This document shows, piece by piece, positions 40,834 through 49,329 of a stretch of DNA of 64,000 nucleotides. The translations under genes were made by a program, and so were the position numbers. The notes beneath the pieces are model-generated. The model saw only the letters and a list, made by a program, of their open reading frames with translations. It had not been told where the DNA came from and searched no databases. Each line of letters begins with the position of its first letter. Within the stretch, counting starts at the first letter, position 1. This stretch comes from Azospirillum canadense (GTDB lineage: Bacteria > Pseudomonadota > Alphaproteobacteria > Azospirillales > Azospirillaceae), in NCBI RefSeq assembly GCF_025961225.1, contig NZ_JAOQNG010000001.1, positions 2,452,001 through 2,516,000 of the forward strand, read 5' to 3'.

Positions 40834-42030
40834 TCACCGCCCCGACAGGCGGTCCGCGATGTCGTGCATGCCCTGTTCGCGCAGGATGGCTTGGCGGTGG
40901 CGGATCAGGCGCCGGGCGAGCGCTTTTTCGGAGTCGGGGCTGCCCAGCATCCGTCCCTGCCCGTCGCGCAGGTGGGTGGCGAGATGGTCGGCCAGCAGGG
41001 CTTCCTTCTTCGGGTCGCGGCGGTCGAGCGGCTGGGCGCCGTTGAGCGCGTGGCGGATGCGGTCCACCAGCACGGCGCGGCAGCAGGGCGCACGGCCATG
41101 CACGATCAGGTCGCCGACGCGGGCCAGCAGCGCGCTTGCCGGCTCCCCCTTCGGGTCGGGGTCGCGACCCACGATGTGGTCGGCCAGCACGCACAGCCCC
41201 ATGGCGAGGTTCGGCTGAGCGCCCAGCAGGTCCTTCACCACGTCGGCCGAGCCCAGCGTGTCGGCCATCACCCCGTCGATCAGGGCGAGGTGGCGCGGTT
41301 CGCTGTCGTCCCCGATCAGCCCGAGCAGCAGGTCGAGCTTGCCGCCCAGCGAGTTGCGGTCGGCCAGATGGTGGGTGAGCTGGCCGAGGAAGACCGCGTC
41401 GTGCCCGGCCTCCCCCACCGCGGCGTCGATGGCCCGGCTCGTGGCGGAAAGGTCCTTGGGGTCGAAGACCGGCAGGCGCTTGCGCTCCGCCTGGAAGTCA
41501 CGGGCGCGGGTCATCACGACGTCGGCGAAGCCGCGCAACTCCCGCGCCCGCGCCGGGACGGCGAAGCCGTGCAGGTCGGCGTGGTGGCGCGCCACCGCCT
41601 GGATGGCCGCGCCCAGCAGGATGCCCTGCTCGTCCAGCTTGCGCAGGTAGGTAAAGGAGTAAAGGAGTTCGGTCGGGGTAATGCGGAACTTGTCGAGGAA
41701 GGCGCGCAGCAGCCGGTTGATCACCACCCGCGATTCAAAGCTGTAGAGGTCGTCGGGGCCGGTGCAGACCGGCGCCCCTTCCGCCGTGCCGCCCAGCAGC
41801 ATCGGCTTGTCCTTCACCACCGGCACCGTCTTGTGGAAGAGCAGCGTTTCCAGCGACAGGCCGGCGAGCGAGCGGTGCTTGAAGACCTTCACCTCCTCCA
41901 CGCCGCCGCTGGTCATCTGCACCCGGGCGCAGGACATCGCCGCGGTCTCCTCCAAGAAGGAGCCCTCGATCACCCAGCGGCCCTCGCGGCGGACCTGGAC
42001 CTCGAACGCTGTGCTGCTCTTGCCGAACAC
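40834..42030 (-). CDS. Uncharacterised protein (398 aa)
   Basis: A 398-residue cytoplasmic-looking protein; I do not recognise the family. It starts with a short beta segment (FEVQVRREGRWVIEGSF, LEETAAMSCA) and continues as a long, mostly helical body. No signal peptide, membrane helix or nucleotide loop is seen. Recurrent acidic and Leu-rich helices (LLYSFTYLRKLDEQGILLGAA, FLGQLTHHLADRNSLGGKLDLLLGLIGD) suggest a scaffold or binding protein. It stands alone between the GxxExxY cassette and uvrD, all in the same direction. Confidence 0.8.
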   Translation of the reverse strand: MFGKSSTAFEVQVRREGRWVIEGSFLEETAAMSCARVQMTSGGVEEVKVFKHRSLAGLSLETLLFHKTVPVVKDKPMLLGGTAEGAPVCTGPDDLYSFESRVVINRLLRAFLDKFRITPTELLYSFTYLRKLDEQGILLGAAIQAVARHHADLHGFAVPARARELRGFADVVMTRARDFQAERKRLPVFDPKDLSATSRAIDAAVGEAGHDAVFLGQLTHHLADRNSLGGKLDLLLGLIGDDSEPRHLALIDGVMADTLGSADVVKDLLGAQPNLAMGLCVLADHIVGRDPDPKGEPASALLARVGDLIVHGRAPCCRAVLVDRIRHALNGAQPLDRRDPKKEALLADHLATHLRDGQGRMLGSPDSEKALARRLIRHRQAILREQGMHDIADRLSGR

Positions 42031-42190
42031 CGGTTGGGTTCCCGACCAATCTTTGCAACTCGGAAACCCATATTTACCGGTTGGAAAGCCTTTGGGGTGT
42101 GATGGCCGTCACCGCAGGCCAGGCTGCGTCAATTTGACAGCATCGAGAGGGTACTTTCGTTGGGGCCCCACCCAACTCCCGACGCTTCCC

Positions 42191-44512
42191 TCACCCCGCC
42201 TTCTCGGCGGGCACCACGAAGCTGTCCATCACCTTCTTCACGCCGGCGTGGTCGAAGTCGATCTCCAGCTTGTCCTGCTCCACCGCGGTGACGGTGCCGT
42301 AGCCGAACTTCTGGTGGAACACCCGCGCCCCCTTGGGGAAGGGAGCGTTCGGCCGGGCGCGCGGCTCCACATGGTAGGAGCCGCCGTCGAGCGTGATGGT
42401 GCGCGGGGCCGGGGGCTGTTGGCGAGAGGCGCTGCGGAAGGCGGAATAGGCGGAGGATTCGCGGAAGCCGCCGCCACCAAAGCCGCCGCCGTAGGCGTTC
42501 CCGCCGCCACCGCCGGGGTAGAGGCCGCTGGCGGCCTCCGCATCGACGTGGTCGTTCGGGATCTCCTCCACGAAGCGGGAGGGGATGGCGCTGACCCAGT
42601 TGCCGTAGAGGCGCCGGTTGGCCGCGTGGCTGATGGTGGCGCGCTTGCGGGCGCGGGTCAGCCCGACGTAGGCGAGCCGCCGCTCCTCCTCCAGGCCGGC
42701 GATGCCGGTCTCGTCCAGCGCGCGCTGGTTTGGGAACACGCCCTCCTCCCAGCCGGGCAGGAAGACCATGTCGAACTCCAGCCCCTTGGCGCCGTGCAGG
42801 GTCATCACGGTGACCTGGTCGGTCCCGGCGGCCTCCGCGTTCTCCATCACCAGCGCGACGTGCTCCAGGAAGCCTGGCAGGTTCTCGAACTCCGCCATGG
42901 CGGTGATCAGTTCCTTCAGGTTCTCCAACCGGCCAGGGGCCTCCGGCGTCTTGTCCTGCTGCCACATGCGGGTGTAGCCGGATTCGTCCAGGATCGTGCG
43001 GGCGAGGTCGGTGTGCGGGACCGTCGCCATCATGGTGCGCCAGCGGAAGAAGTCCTGGAGCAGAGCGCGCAACGTCGCGCGCACCTTGGGCTTCAGTTCG
43101 TCCGTCTCGGTCAGCGCCCAGCCGGCCTCGGTCAGCGACACGCCGCGCCCACGCGCCGCCTGATAGAGGCATTGCAGCGCCGCCGGGCCGATGCCGCGCT
43201 TGGGCAGGTTGATGATGCGCTCGAACGCCAGGTCGTCGTCGGGCGAATGCACCACGCGCAGGTAGGCCATGGCGTCGCGGATTTCCTGCCGCTCGTAGAA
43301 GCGCGGGCCGCCGATCACCCGGTAAGGGAGGCCCAGCGTGATGAAGCGCTCCTCGAACTCGCGGGTCTGGAAGCCGGCGCGGACCAGCACGGCGATCTGG
43401 GAGAGCGGGGTGCCCTGGCGCTGCAGGGCCTCGATCTCGTCGCCGACCCAGCGCGCCTCCTCCTCGCCATCCCAGACGCCGCGCACGCGCACCGGGTCGC
43501 CGCCGTCGGCCTGGGTCCAAAGCGTCTTGCCGAGCCGCCCCTTGTTGTTGGCGATCAGGCCGGAGGCGGCGGCCAGGATGTGGCCGGTGGAGCGGTAGTT
43601 CTGCTCCAGCTTGATCACCTTGGCGCCGGGGAAGTCGGCCTCGAACCGCAGGATGTTGCCGATCTCCGCCCCGCGCCAGGCGTAGATCGACTGGTCCTCG
43701 TCGCCGACGCAGCAGATGTTCTTGTGCGCCTGGGACAGGATGCGCAGCCAGAGATACTGCGCCACGTTGGTGTCCTGGTACTCGTCGACCAGGATGTACT
43801 TGAACTTGCGGTGGTACTCGGCCAGCACGTCCGGGTGCTTCTGGAAGACGGAGAGGTTGTGCAGCAGCAGGTCGCCGAAGTCGCAGGCGTTCAGCGTGCG
43901 CAGCCGCTCCTGGTACTGGCGGTACAGCGCGACCACCCGGCCGCCGGCCACGTCGCCGCCATCGGCCTCGCCCAGCTTGTCCGGGGTCAAGCCGCGGTCC
44001 TTCCAGCGCTCGATCACGCCCAACACCTGGCGGGCCGGCCACTTCTTGGAGTCGATGTTCTCGGCCTCCAGAAGCTGCTTGATCAGGCGGATCTGGTCGT
44101 CGGTGTCCAGGATGGTGAAGTTGGACTTCAGCCCCACCAGCTCCGCATGGCGGCGCAGGATGCGCGCGGCCAGCGCGTGGAAGGTGCCGAGCCACCACCC
44201 CTCCGGCTCGATCCCCACCAGATGGGCGACGCGCTCGCGCATCTCGCGCGCGGCCTTGTTGGTGAAGGTCACCGCCAGGATCTGGAAGGCCGCCGCCCGG
44301 CGCGTCATCAGCAGGTGCGCCAGCCGCGTCGTCAGGACACGCGTCTTGCCCGTGCCGGCCCCGGCCAGCACCAGGACGGGGCCGTCGAGCGCCTCCACCG
44401 CCTCGCGCTGGACCGGGTTCAGGCCGTCCAGATAGGCGAAACGCTGCATCGGCGTGGGTGCCGGCGGAGCGGCGTGGCTCAGCGGGTCGTCATAGGCGTA
44501 GGGGTCGGACAT
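42191..44512 (-). CDS. uvrD: UvrD/PcrA-type DNA helicase II
   Basis: A superfamily 1A helicase for nucleotide excision and mismatch repair. The 773-residue product has motif Q/Walker A (LNPVQREAV, AGAGTGKTRVLTTRL), Walker B in LVDEYQDTN, QNYRS (motif III/IV region), TMHGAKGLEFDMVFLPG (motif V) and VGLTRARKR (motif VI). The end holds a Tudor-like tail (VFHQKFGYGTVTAVEQDKLE) as in PcrA/UvrD, which binds RNA polymerase. The start at 44512 (MSDPYAYDDPL) replaces a longer frame without similarity. A Gly/Ser-rich spacer precedes the tail. Confidence 0.95.
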   Translation of the reverse strand: MSDPYAYDDPLSHAAPPAPTPMQRFAYLDGLNPVQREAVEALDGPVLVLAGAGTGKTRVLTTRLAHLLMTRRAAAFQILAVTFTNKAAREMRERVAHLVGIEPEGWWLGTFHALAARILRRHAELVGLKSNFTILDTDDQIRLIKQLLEAENIDSKKWPARQVLGVIERWKDRGLTPDKLGEADGGDVAGGRVVALYRQYQERLRTLNACDFGDLLLHNLSVFQKHPDVLAEYHRKFKYILVDEYQDTNVAQYLWLRILSQAHKNICCVGDEDQSIYAWRGAEIGNILRFEADFPGAKVIKLEQNYRSTGHILAAASGLIANNKGRLGKTLWTQADGGDPVRVRGVWDGEEEARWVGDEIEALQRQGTPLSQIAVLVRAGFQTREFEERFITLGLPYRVIGGPRFYERQEIRDAMAYLRVVHSPDDDLAFERIINLPKRGIGPAALQCLYQAARGRGVSLTEAGWALTETDELKPKVRATLRALLQDFFRWRTMMATVPHTDLARTILDESGYTRMWQQDKTPEAPGRLENLKELITAMAEFENLPGFLEHVALVMENAEAAGTDQVTVMTLHGAKGLEFDMVFLPGWEEGVFPNQRALDETGIAGLEEERRLAYVGLTRARKRATISHAANRRLYGNWVSAIPSRFVEEIPNDHVDAEAASGLYPGGGGGNAYGGGFGGGGFRESSAYSAFRSASRQQPPAPRTITLDGGSYHVEPRARPNAPFPKGARVFHQKFGYGTVTAVEQDKLEIDFDHAGVKKVMDSFVVPAEKAG

Positions 44513-44541
44513 GAGGCACCGGATTCCTGAAGAGCCCCCGT

Positions 44542-44570
44542 ATATAGCACGCGCGACGGCGCATCGAACC
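44542..44570 (-). promoter_or_regulatory. Possible uvrD promoter
   Basis: On the minus strand CTATAT (44547-44542) fits an alphaproteobacterial -10, about 30 bases upstream of the ATG. The -35 (GGTTCG, 44570-44565, spacer 17) is weak. No LexA box was found beside it. Confidence 0.3.
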
Positions 44571-44576
44571 CCTTCG

Positions 44577-44624
44577 CTGGATGAAACGGGCGCTGGATGA
44601 AACGGGCCCTGGATGAAACGGACC
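44577..44624. repeat. Three 16-bp tandem repeats upstream of uvrD
   Basis: CTGGATGAAACGGGCG, CTGGATGAAACGGGCC and CTGGATGAAACGGACC follow each other without gaps. They lie just beyond the possible uvrD promoter. The rest of the gap to the LuxR gene (44625-45064) is AT-richer than the window and holds only a 10-base palindrome, CATACGTATG at 44647-44656; no gene is supported there. Confidence 0.8.
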
Positions 44625-45064
44625 GGATCCACGCCGAACGGCCGACCATACGTATGCTTAGCGTCAGTCGGCCGAATCTCCATCGCGGTTAGGCTGTGCG
44701 ACCTCGGTCTTACATCGACAGCCGCAAATCGCTTCGAGACATGTTCCCAAAAACGCGCCAACGTCACAAGAAAATCACAGGTTTCTTCATCGGTTTGTCT
44801 CAGTCATTATTCCACATCTGAAACGCAACGATCAACCGATGAGCGTTTTGTCTTATTTTGGCTTATGACATATGCCCATTGCGAGACACGACTTCTCCTT
44901 TGGGGAAATTTTAGTTTCCGCAAATCCGAGGTAAGGTGCATTCAAATCGTGGCACCCCGAAGCCGAACGGTCAGCCGCCCGAAGCGGTCCATCGGCGGAG
45001 TGGGTGTCCACGGACGAGACATAAGCGCAATCGACTTGAACCAAACAGAAGGCGGGTTGGAACA

Positions 45065-45754
45065 ATGGATCCCGTGAACGTTTTCCTCATCGATGCGAAC
45101 AAGCTCTTCCGCGAAGGCATGAAGCGCCTGTTCGAGACCACGCCTTTCCACGTGATCGGCGAGGCCGGCAGCCTGCGTGAAGGCGTTCCGGCGGTGGAAG
45201 CGGCCGGCACCCGCCCCGAACTGATCCTCATCGATCTCGCCAACGGCAGCGACGACGAGGTGGAGTTGATGCGCGAACTGCGCACCGAGCACCCGGACAT
45301 CCGCATCGTCATCCTGACCACCGACCTGTGCACCCGCCGCCTGTCGGGCGCGCTGGGCGCCGGCGCCGACGGCTACCTGATGAAGGACATCGCCTGCGAG
45401 GCGCTGATGCAGTCGCTGAAGCTGGTGATGATGGGCGAGAAGGTGTTCCCGACCCATCTGGCCGAGCTGCTGGTCAGCGGCCGCACCGAGGAGCTGGCGA
45501 CCGAGGTCCCCGCCCGCCGCAAGGGCCTGTCCCAGCGCGAGATCCAGATCCTGCGCTGCCTGCTGAACGGCAACTCCAACAAGATGATCGCCAATCACCT
45601 CCACATCACGGAGGCGACGGTGAAGGTCCATCTGAAGAGCCTGCTGCGCAAGATCAACGCGTCCAACCGCACCCAGGCGGCCATCTGGGCGCTGAACAAC
45701 GGCATCGGCGACCAGCCGGCCGAAGCGGCGGGGGTCAGCGCCAGCGTGGTCTGA
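45065..45754 (+). CDS. NarL/LuxR-family response regulator, altered acidic pocket
   Basis: A 229-residue protein with a receiver domain (1-125) and a C-terminal LuxR helix-turn-helix (about 155-212: LSQREIQILRCLLNGNSNKM, ITEATVKVHLKSLLRKI). The phosphoacceptor is Asp57 (LILIDLAN) and the Lys is Lys107, but the usual second acidic residue is replaced: LIDANKLF has Asp10-Ala11 where relatives have Asp-Asp. Magnesium binding and phosphorylation may therefore be weak. An unusually long, AT-rich upstream region suggests complex control. It may work with the second regulator at 45996, which has an intact pocket. Confidence 0.9.
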   Translation: MDPVNVFLIDANKLFREGMKRLFETTPFHVIGEAGSLREGVPAVEAAGTRPELILIDLANGSDDEVELMRELRTEHPDIRIVILTTDLCTRRLSGALGAGADGYLMKDIACEALMQSLKLVMMGEKVFPTHLAELLVSGRTEELATEVPARRKGLSQREIQILRCLLNGNSNKMIANHLHITEATVKVHLKSLLRKINASNRTQAAIWALNNGIGDQPAEAAGVSASVV

Positions 45755-45788
45755 CGCACCGCTCCCCCTCTCTCCATCCGGTGATCCA

Positions 45789-45831
45789 GGACGCCGGCCG
45801 CGCCATCCCGCGGCCGGCGTCCTGCCGTTTT
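45789..45831 (+). terminator. Terminator of the first LuxR-type regulator
   Basis: GGACGCCGGCCGCG (45789-45802), loop CCATCC, CGCGGCCGGCGTCC (45809-45822), then TGCCGTTTT. The 14-base-pair stem is perfect. It separates the two adjacent regulator genes, so each has its own promoter. Confidence 0.85.
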
Positions 45832-45995
45832 GCAGCACCCCCCGTGCGGGGCGGCATCCATAGGAGGTGCGTCATTCCCGACGTAGGTGGTGCGCCATAA
45901 GACCAAAGACACTCTTCCACGCTGGCGTTGCTTGGATATCCTGCGCAAGACGGCGCAATTTGTTTCTATCTTGCGGCGCAGCAGCAAGGAAGACC

Positions 45996-46688
45996 ATGGA
46001 CAAAACCTTGGATAAGCCCGCCTTGAACGTTTTGCTCGCCGACGATCATCTTCTTTTTCGTGACGGCTTGCGCCGCCTGCTGGCTCAGTCGAACGAGAAC
46101 ATGACCTTTTTCGAGGCGAGTTCTTTTGACGACGTACGGCGGATGTGCGACGGCGAAACCGCCTTCGACCTGATCCTGCTCGACCTCGGCATGCCCGGCT
46201 GGACGGGATTCGAAACGCTGGGGGAGATCCACGCGCGGCTGCCGCGCACCCTGCTGGTGGTGGTCTCGGCGTCGGAGAAGCGGTCCGACTTGCTGGCGGC
46301 GCTGGAGAACGGGGCGGCCGGCTTCATCCCGAAGTCGAGCAGCGCCAAGGTCCTGCTGGGTGCGCTTCAGCTCGTGCTGGCCGGCGGCGTCTACCTGCCG
46401 GAGCAGGCGATCCGCGGCGAGCGCATGACCGACCACGGCGCGGCCTACAACGTGGGTGGCGGAGGAGCCGGCGAGGACGACGCGCTGGGCCAATTGGCCG
46501 GCAGCGAGCAGCTGACGCCGCGCCAGCGCGACGTCCTGAACCGCCTGCGCGACGGCAAGTCGAACAAACAGATCGCCCACGAGCTGGGCCTGACCGAGGG
46601 CACGGTGAAGGTGCACGTCACCGCCATCCTGCGGCAGCTCGGCGTGCGCAACCGCACGCAAGCGGCGATCACCGCAAACGGGTTGTGA
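45996..46688 (+). CDS. NarL/LuxR-family response regulator
   Basis: A 230-residue two-domain regulator. The receiver (10-130) has Asp16-Asp17 (LLADDHLLFRDGLRR), phosphoacceptor Asp63 (LILLDLGMPGWTG), Ser91 and Lys113. The LuxR HTH covers about 172-228 (LTPRQRDVLNRLRDGKSNKQ, EGTVKVHVTAILRQLGVRNR). A Gly-rich linker joins them. The ATG at 45996 has AAGGAAG upstream. No kinase gene is adjacent; the nearest are at 55-59 kb. Confidence 0.93.
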   Translation: MDKTLDKPALNVLLADDHLLFRDGLRRLLAQSNENMTFFEASSFDDVRRMCDGETAFDLILLDLGMPGWTGFETLGEIHARLPRTLLVVVSASEKRSDLLAALENGAAGFIPKSSSAKVLLGALQLVLAGGVYLPEQAIRGERMTDHGAAYNVGGGGAGEDDALGQLAGSEQLTPRQRDVLNRLRDGKSNKQIAHELGLTEGTVKVHVTAILRQLGVRNRTQAAITANGL

Positions 46689-46700
46689 TCGCTTGGAACC

Positions 46701-46785
46701 GTAGGTTGGGTGCAGCGTCAGCGGAACCCAACATCGCCGTAATCGCGGGGTGTGTTGGGTTTCGCTGACGCTGCACCCAACCTAC
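46701..46785. repeat. GTAGGTTGGGT-family palindrome, copy 2 (33-bp arms)
   Basis: Arms 46701-46733 and 46753-46785 are reverse complements at 32 of 33 positions, with a 19-base centre. The outer 11 bases equal copy 1 at 31.1 kb; the inner part carries GCAGCGTCAGCG and a second AACCCAACA word. It lies between two convergent genes and would form a very stable hairpin in either transcript. Confidence 0.9.
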
Positions 46786-46798
46786 AAGGCAACCAAGC

Positions 46799-47557
46799 TT
46801 ACGCCCCGCCGCGTTCCACCGCGGCGACCAGGGCGGACAGGGCGGTGCGGACGGCGGGCTCGTGCTTGGTGGGCTGGACATGGTCGCCGGGCACGGTGAC
46901 CACGGTCAGGTTGCGGCAACCCGACAGGGCCTGTTCCAGGAAGGGCGTGCCGAGCACGCCGGGCGGTTCGTCCTTGCCCTGCACCAGCGTCACCGGCACG
47001 CGGATGGACGCCAGCAGCGGCCCCATGGACTGAAGCTCCGCCGCGGTGCTGCGGATGGCTGGCGGCATCAGCCGGGCGGCGAGGCGGCGCAGGACGCTGG
47101 GCCGCACGGCCTCGGCGACCGTCGGGTCGATCAGCAGCAAGCCGCCGACGAGATCCGGGAAATCGAGCGCAGCCCGCAGGGCCACCGAAACGCCCGTGCC
47201 GCAGCCGACCAGCAGCGGCTTGCGCGCCCGCCGCAGCGTCAGGAGCGGACGCAGCGCCGCCGCCTGCAGGCCGGGGTCACCGCCACGCACCAGGGATGCC
47301 CCGGAGGTCGGCGCCGGATCGGGACGGGCGACCGACACCCACTCCTGCCCCGCCGGAACGGCGCGCAGAAGGCGGTTCCAGGCCCGCGCCTCGCTGGAAT
47401 TGGCGTGCACCAGCACGATCCGGCGACCCGCCGGGTCGCCCGCGACGATGCAGCCGGCCCCGGTGTCGCGGGCGCCGCAGCGCGCCGCACCGTCGCCCGA
47501 CGGCATGATGCCGAATCCGGCACTGGCGTGCCCATCGGCGCTGCTGTGAATGGTCAA
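46799..47557 (-). CDS. Alpha/beta-hydrolase-fold protein lacking the nucleophile serine
   Basis: A 252-residue protein with the alpha/beta-hydrolase strand order: IVLVHANSSEARAWNRLL (oxyanion HxN/S region), PLLVGCGTGVSVALRAAL (nucleophile elbow), LVQGKDEPPG (acid loop) and VTVPGDHVQPTKHE (His). The elbow reads G-C-G-T-G instead of G-x-S-x-G, so the catalytic Ser is Gly. Either a different chemistry, a binding role, or decay is implied; the rest of the fold is intact and codon use is normal. No signal peptide is seen. It is transcribed alone, converging on the upstream regulator gene. Confidence 0.8.
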   Translation of the reverse strand: MTIHSSADGHASAGFGIMPSGDGAARCGARDTGAGCIVAGDPAGRRIVLVHANSSEARAWNRLLRAVPAGQEWVSVARPDPAPTSGASLVRGGDPGLQAAALRPLLTLRRARKPLLVGCGTGVSVALRAALDFPDLVGGLLLIDPTVAEAVRPSVLRRLAARLMPPAIRSTAAELQSMGPLLASIRVPVTLVQGKDEPPGVLGTPFLEQALSGCRNLTVVTVPGDHVQPTKHEPAVRTALSALVAAVERGGA

Positions 47558-47979
47558 GGCCTCGCCCCCGGTTGGCTTCCTCTTGGGCGGGGCTCACCCC
47601 CGCCTTTGAGTCCGAAGGTAACGATCCGTTCACATCCTGTCCCGTACCATAAAAAGGCCTGAAAAGGCGCGAACTGTGGCCAGGAACACAGGAAAAATCC
47701 GTTTTAAATCCCCTTTATGGGCTCTTTCCGCCGAAAATCGACGCGATGACCGGCGGAAAGTCTTATCAACGGATCGTTCAGGGCACCTCTAAAGCGAACT
47801 TCCGTTCGCTTTAGATTCATATGGCCTCACTCGCCGGCTCTCAGCGGATGCCTATGGCATCCGCCTGCCGCCAGCGGGAACGAAGTTCCCGCGAGAGGCC
47901 GGGCTTCGACCGCCAATCTCTGAACAGAAAGCTGGCGGCCGGGACCGCGGTCGCGGTCCAAAGCGGATCGCAATCCACT
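47558..47979. other. Gene-free gap with a cluster of short perfect hairpins
   Basis: Hairpins: CTAAAGCGAAC-TTCC-GTTCGCTTTAG (47789-47814), GCGGATGCC-TAT-GGCATCCGC (47844-47864), GCGGGAAC-GAA-GTTCCCGC (47874-47892), GACCGCG-GT-CGCGGTC (47943-47958) and ATCCACT-TC-AGTGGAT (47973-47988, running into the stop of the next gene). None has a T tract. The part 47558-47788 shows only AT-rich sequence that presumably holds the promoter of the hydrolase-like gene. Confidence 0.7.
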
Positions 47980-48543
47980 TCAGTGGATCGTCGCTCCACC
48001 GGCCGGCAGGACCGTTTCCGGCGCCTCGTCGCGCGGCTCGGTGGGGCGGTGCAGTTCCCGCATCAGGGTGCGCCATTCCGGCACGCCGCCCAGCTGCTGG
48101 ATCAGCTGCGTGGAAAAGGCGAAGACGGCCAGCTCCAGCGGCGTGTTGTCCTCCGCGTGTGCGTTCACGGTCAGGCAGGACTCGGCCGCGCTGACGAAGA
48201 TGGCGGCGGAGATGGCGAGGTTGGGCCCCGGGGCCGGCAACGGCACCGGATCAGGCTCGTGCCCGGTGGTGCGCAGGGACGACATGTTCTCCACCAGCAG
48301 GCGGGTGCGGATCGCCGTGTCGATGGCCGCGGCCATGGTGTAGCCGGCCTCCGCCTCCGCGGCGGAGCGCAGCAGGCGCAGGCCGGCGACGATGCCGTGC
48401 ACCACGTCGGCGGTGGCGGCGCGCTTGGTGGCGGCGACGACGGCCGTGCCGAGGATGGCGTTGACCACGGGCGCCATGGTGGCGGTTTCACCCGCGATGG
48501 CCGCGACTTCCGTGGACTCGTCGTGGATCTGGACCTCGTTCAT
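47980..48543 (-). CDS. Uncharacterised Ala-rich protein (187 aa)
   Basis: A 187-residue helical protein I cannot assign. Ala-rich helices dominate residues 10-130 (ILGTAVVAATKRAATADVVH, ADVVHGIVAGLRLLRSAAEA); the C-terminal part is polar and Pro/Glu-rich. No membrane helix or signal is convincing, despite the hydrophobic Ala stretches. Codon use and third-position GC are like those of genuine neighbours. The stop lies within the last hairpin of the upstream cluster. Confidence 0.7.
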   Translation of the reverse strand: MNEVQIHDESTEVAAIAGETATMAPVVNAILGTAVVAATKRAATADVVHGIVAGLRLLRSAAEAEAGYTMAAAIDTAIRTRLLVENMSSLRTTGHEPDPVPLPAPGPNLAISAAIFVSAAESCLTVNAHAEDNTPLELAVFAFSTQLIQQLGGVPEWRTLMRELHRPTEPRDEAPETVLPAGGATIH

Positions 48544-48811
48544 GCGGCCTCTCCTCCGATCGTACCGTGGTTGGCGTGCAGCGCGGACTCCGCTCCTTCG
48601 AAAACCAGGCGTCCTGGTTCAAGAATCCGTTTCGGGTGAGAGCGTTTTTTGCTCAAAACTTCCCCTTTCGAACTGTGGCGCGCGGGACCGTCCTTCAAGG
48701 GGCCGAAGGTCTGCGCCGGGTGCCTCTTTCGATGCGCCACTTTCCGCGACCCCACCCCTGGGCGCACCGGCCCCGCATCCCCACATCTGCGGGCAGAAGG
48801 AGATAGACCCC

Positions 48812-49255
48812 ATGCCCCTGATCAACCTGCTTCTCAACGTCCTGTGGGTGGTGACCGGCGGCATCTGGATGGCCGCGGGATGGCTCCTCGCGGCCGTGCT
48901 GATGGTCATCACCATCGTCGGCATCCCGTGGGCGCGATCGGCGGTTACGATCGCGTGGTACACGTTGTTGCCTTTTGGTCAAACCGCCGTCCGACGGGAT
49001 GAGTTCCGCGGCCGCGAGGATATCGGCACCGGCGGGCTGGGCCTCATCGGCAATGTGATCTGGTTCGTGCTGGCCGGCTGGTGGCTGGCGATCGGCCATT
49101 TGCTGGCTGCGGCGGCGCTCGCCGTCACCATCATCGGCCTGCCCTTCGCCTGGGCGCACCTGAAGCTGGCGCTGCTGGCGCTGTGGCCGATCGGCACCGA
49201 GATCGTGCCCGTGGACGAGGCGGAGACGCGCCGCCGGATGATGGGGCGCGCGTAA
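48812..49255 (+). CDS. YccF domain protein, inner membrane
   Basis: A 147-residue membrane protein with two YccF repeats: NLLLNVLWVVTGGIWMAAGW at the start and GLIGNVIWFVLAGWWLAIGH in the middle, each followed by a hydrophobic hairpin and an IPWARSA or LPFAWAH turn. About four membrane helices are expected. Family function is unknown. AGAAGGAGA nine bases upstream fixes the ATG at 48812. A palindrome of the CACAGAGACACGG family begins three bases after its stop. Confidence 0.92.
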   Translation: MPLINLLLNVLWVVTGGIWMAAGWLLAAVLMVITIVGIPWARSAVTIAWYTLLPFGQTAVRRDEFRGREDIGTGGLGLIGNVIWFVLAGWWLAIGHLLAAAALAVTIIGLPFAWAHLKLALLALWPIGTEIVPVDEAETRRRMMGRA

Positions 49256-49258
49256 GAA

Positions 49259-49324
49259 CTCACCACAGAGGCACGGAGACACAGAGAAGACACCCCTCTG
49301 TGTCATTGTGTCTCTGTGGTTGAA
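49259..49324. repeat. CACAGAGACACGG-family palindrome, copy 3 (short centre)
   Basis: Arms 49259-49286 and 49296-49324 with a centre of only 9 bases; the arms diverge slightly (GGCACGG against ATTGTG). It sits exactly between two convergent stops (49255 and 49330) and would fold into a long hairpin acting as a two-way terminator. Confidence 0.88.
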
Positions 49325-49329
49325 AATCT

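Noticed and set aside
44647..44656. CATACGTATG palindrome as a regulator operator
   Set aside because: A single 10-base palindrome is weak evidence and no second copy was seen.
44613..45077. A 154-codon frame upstream of the first LuxR-type regulator
   Set aside because: Composition and codon use are unlike real genes here, there is no similarity, and it overlaps the regulator start.
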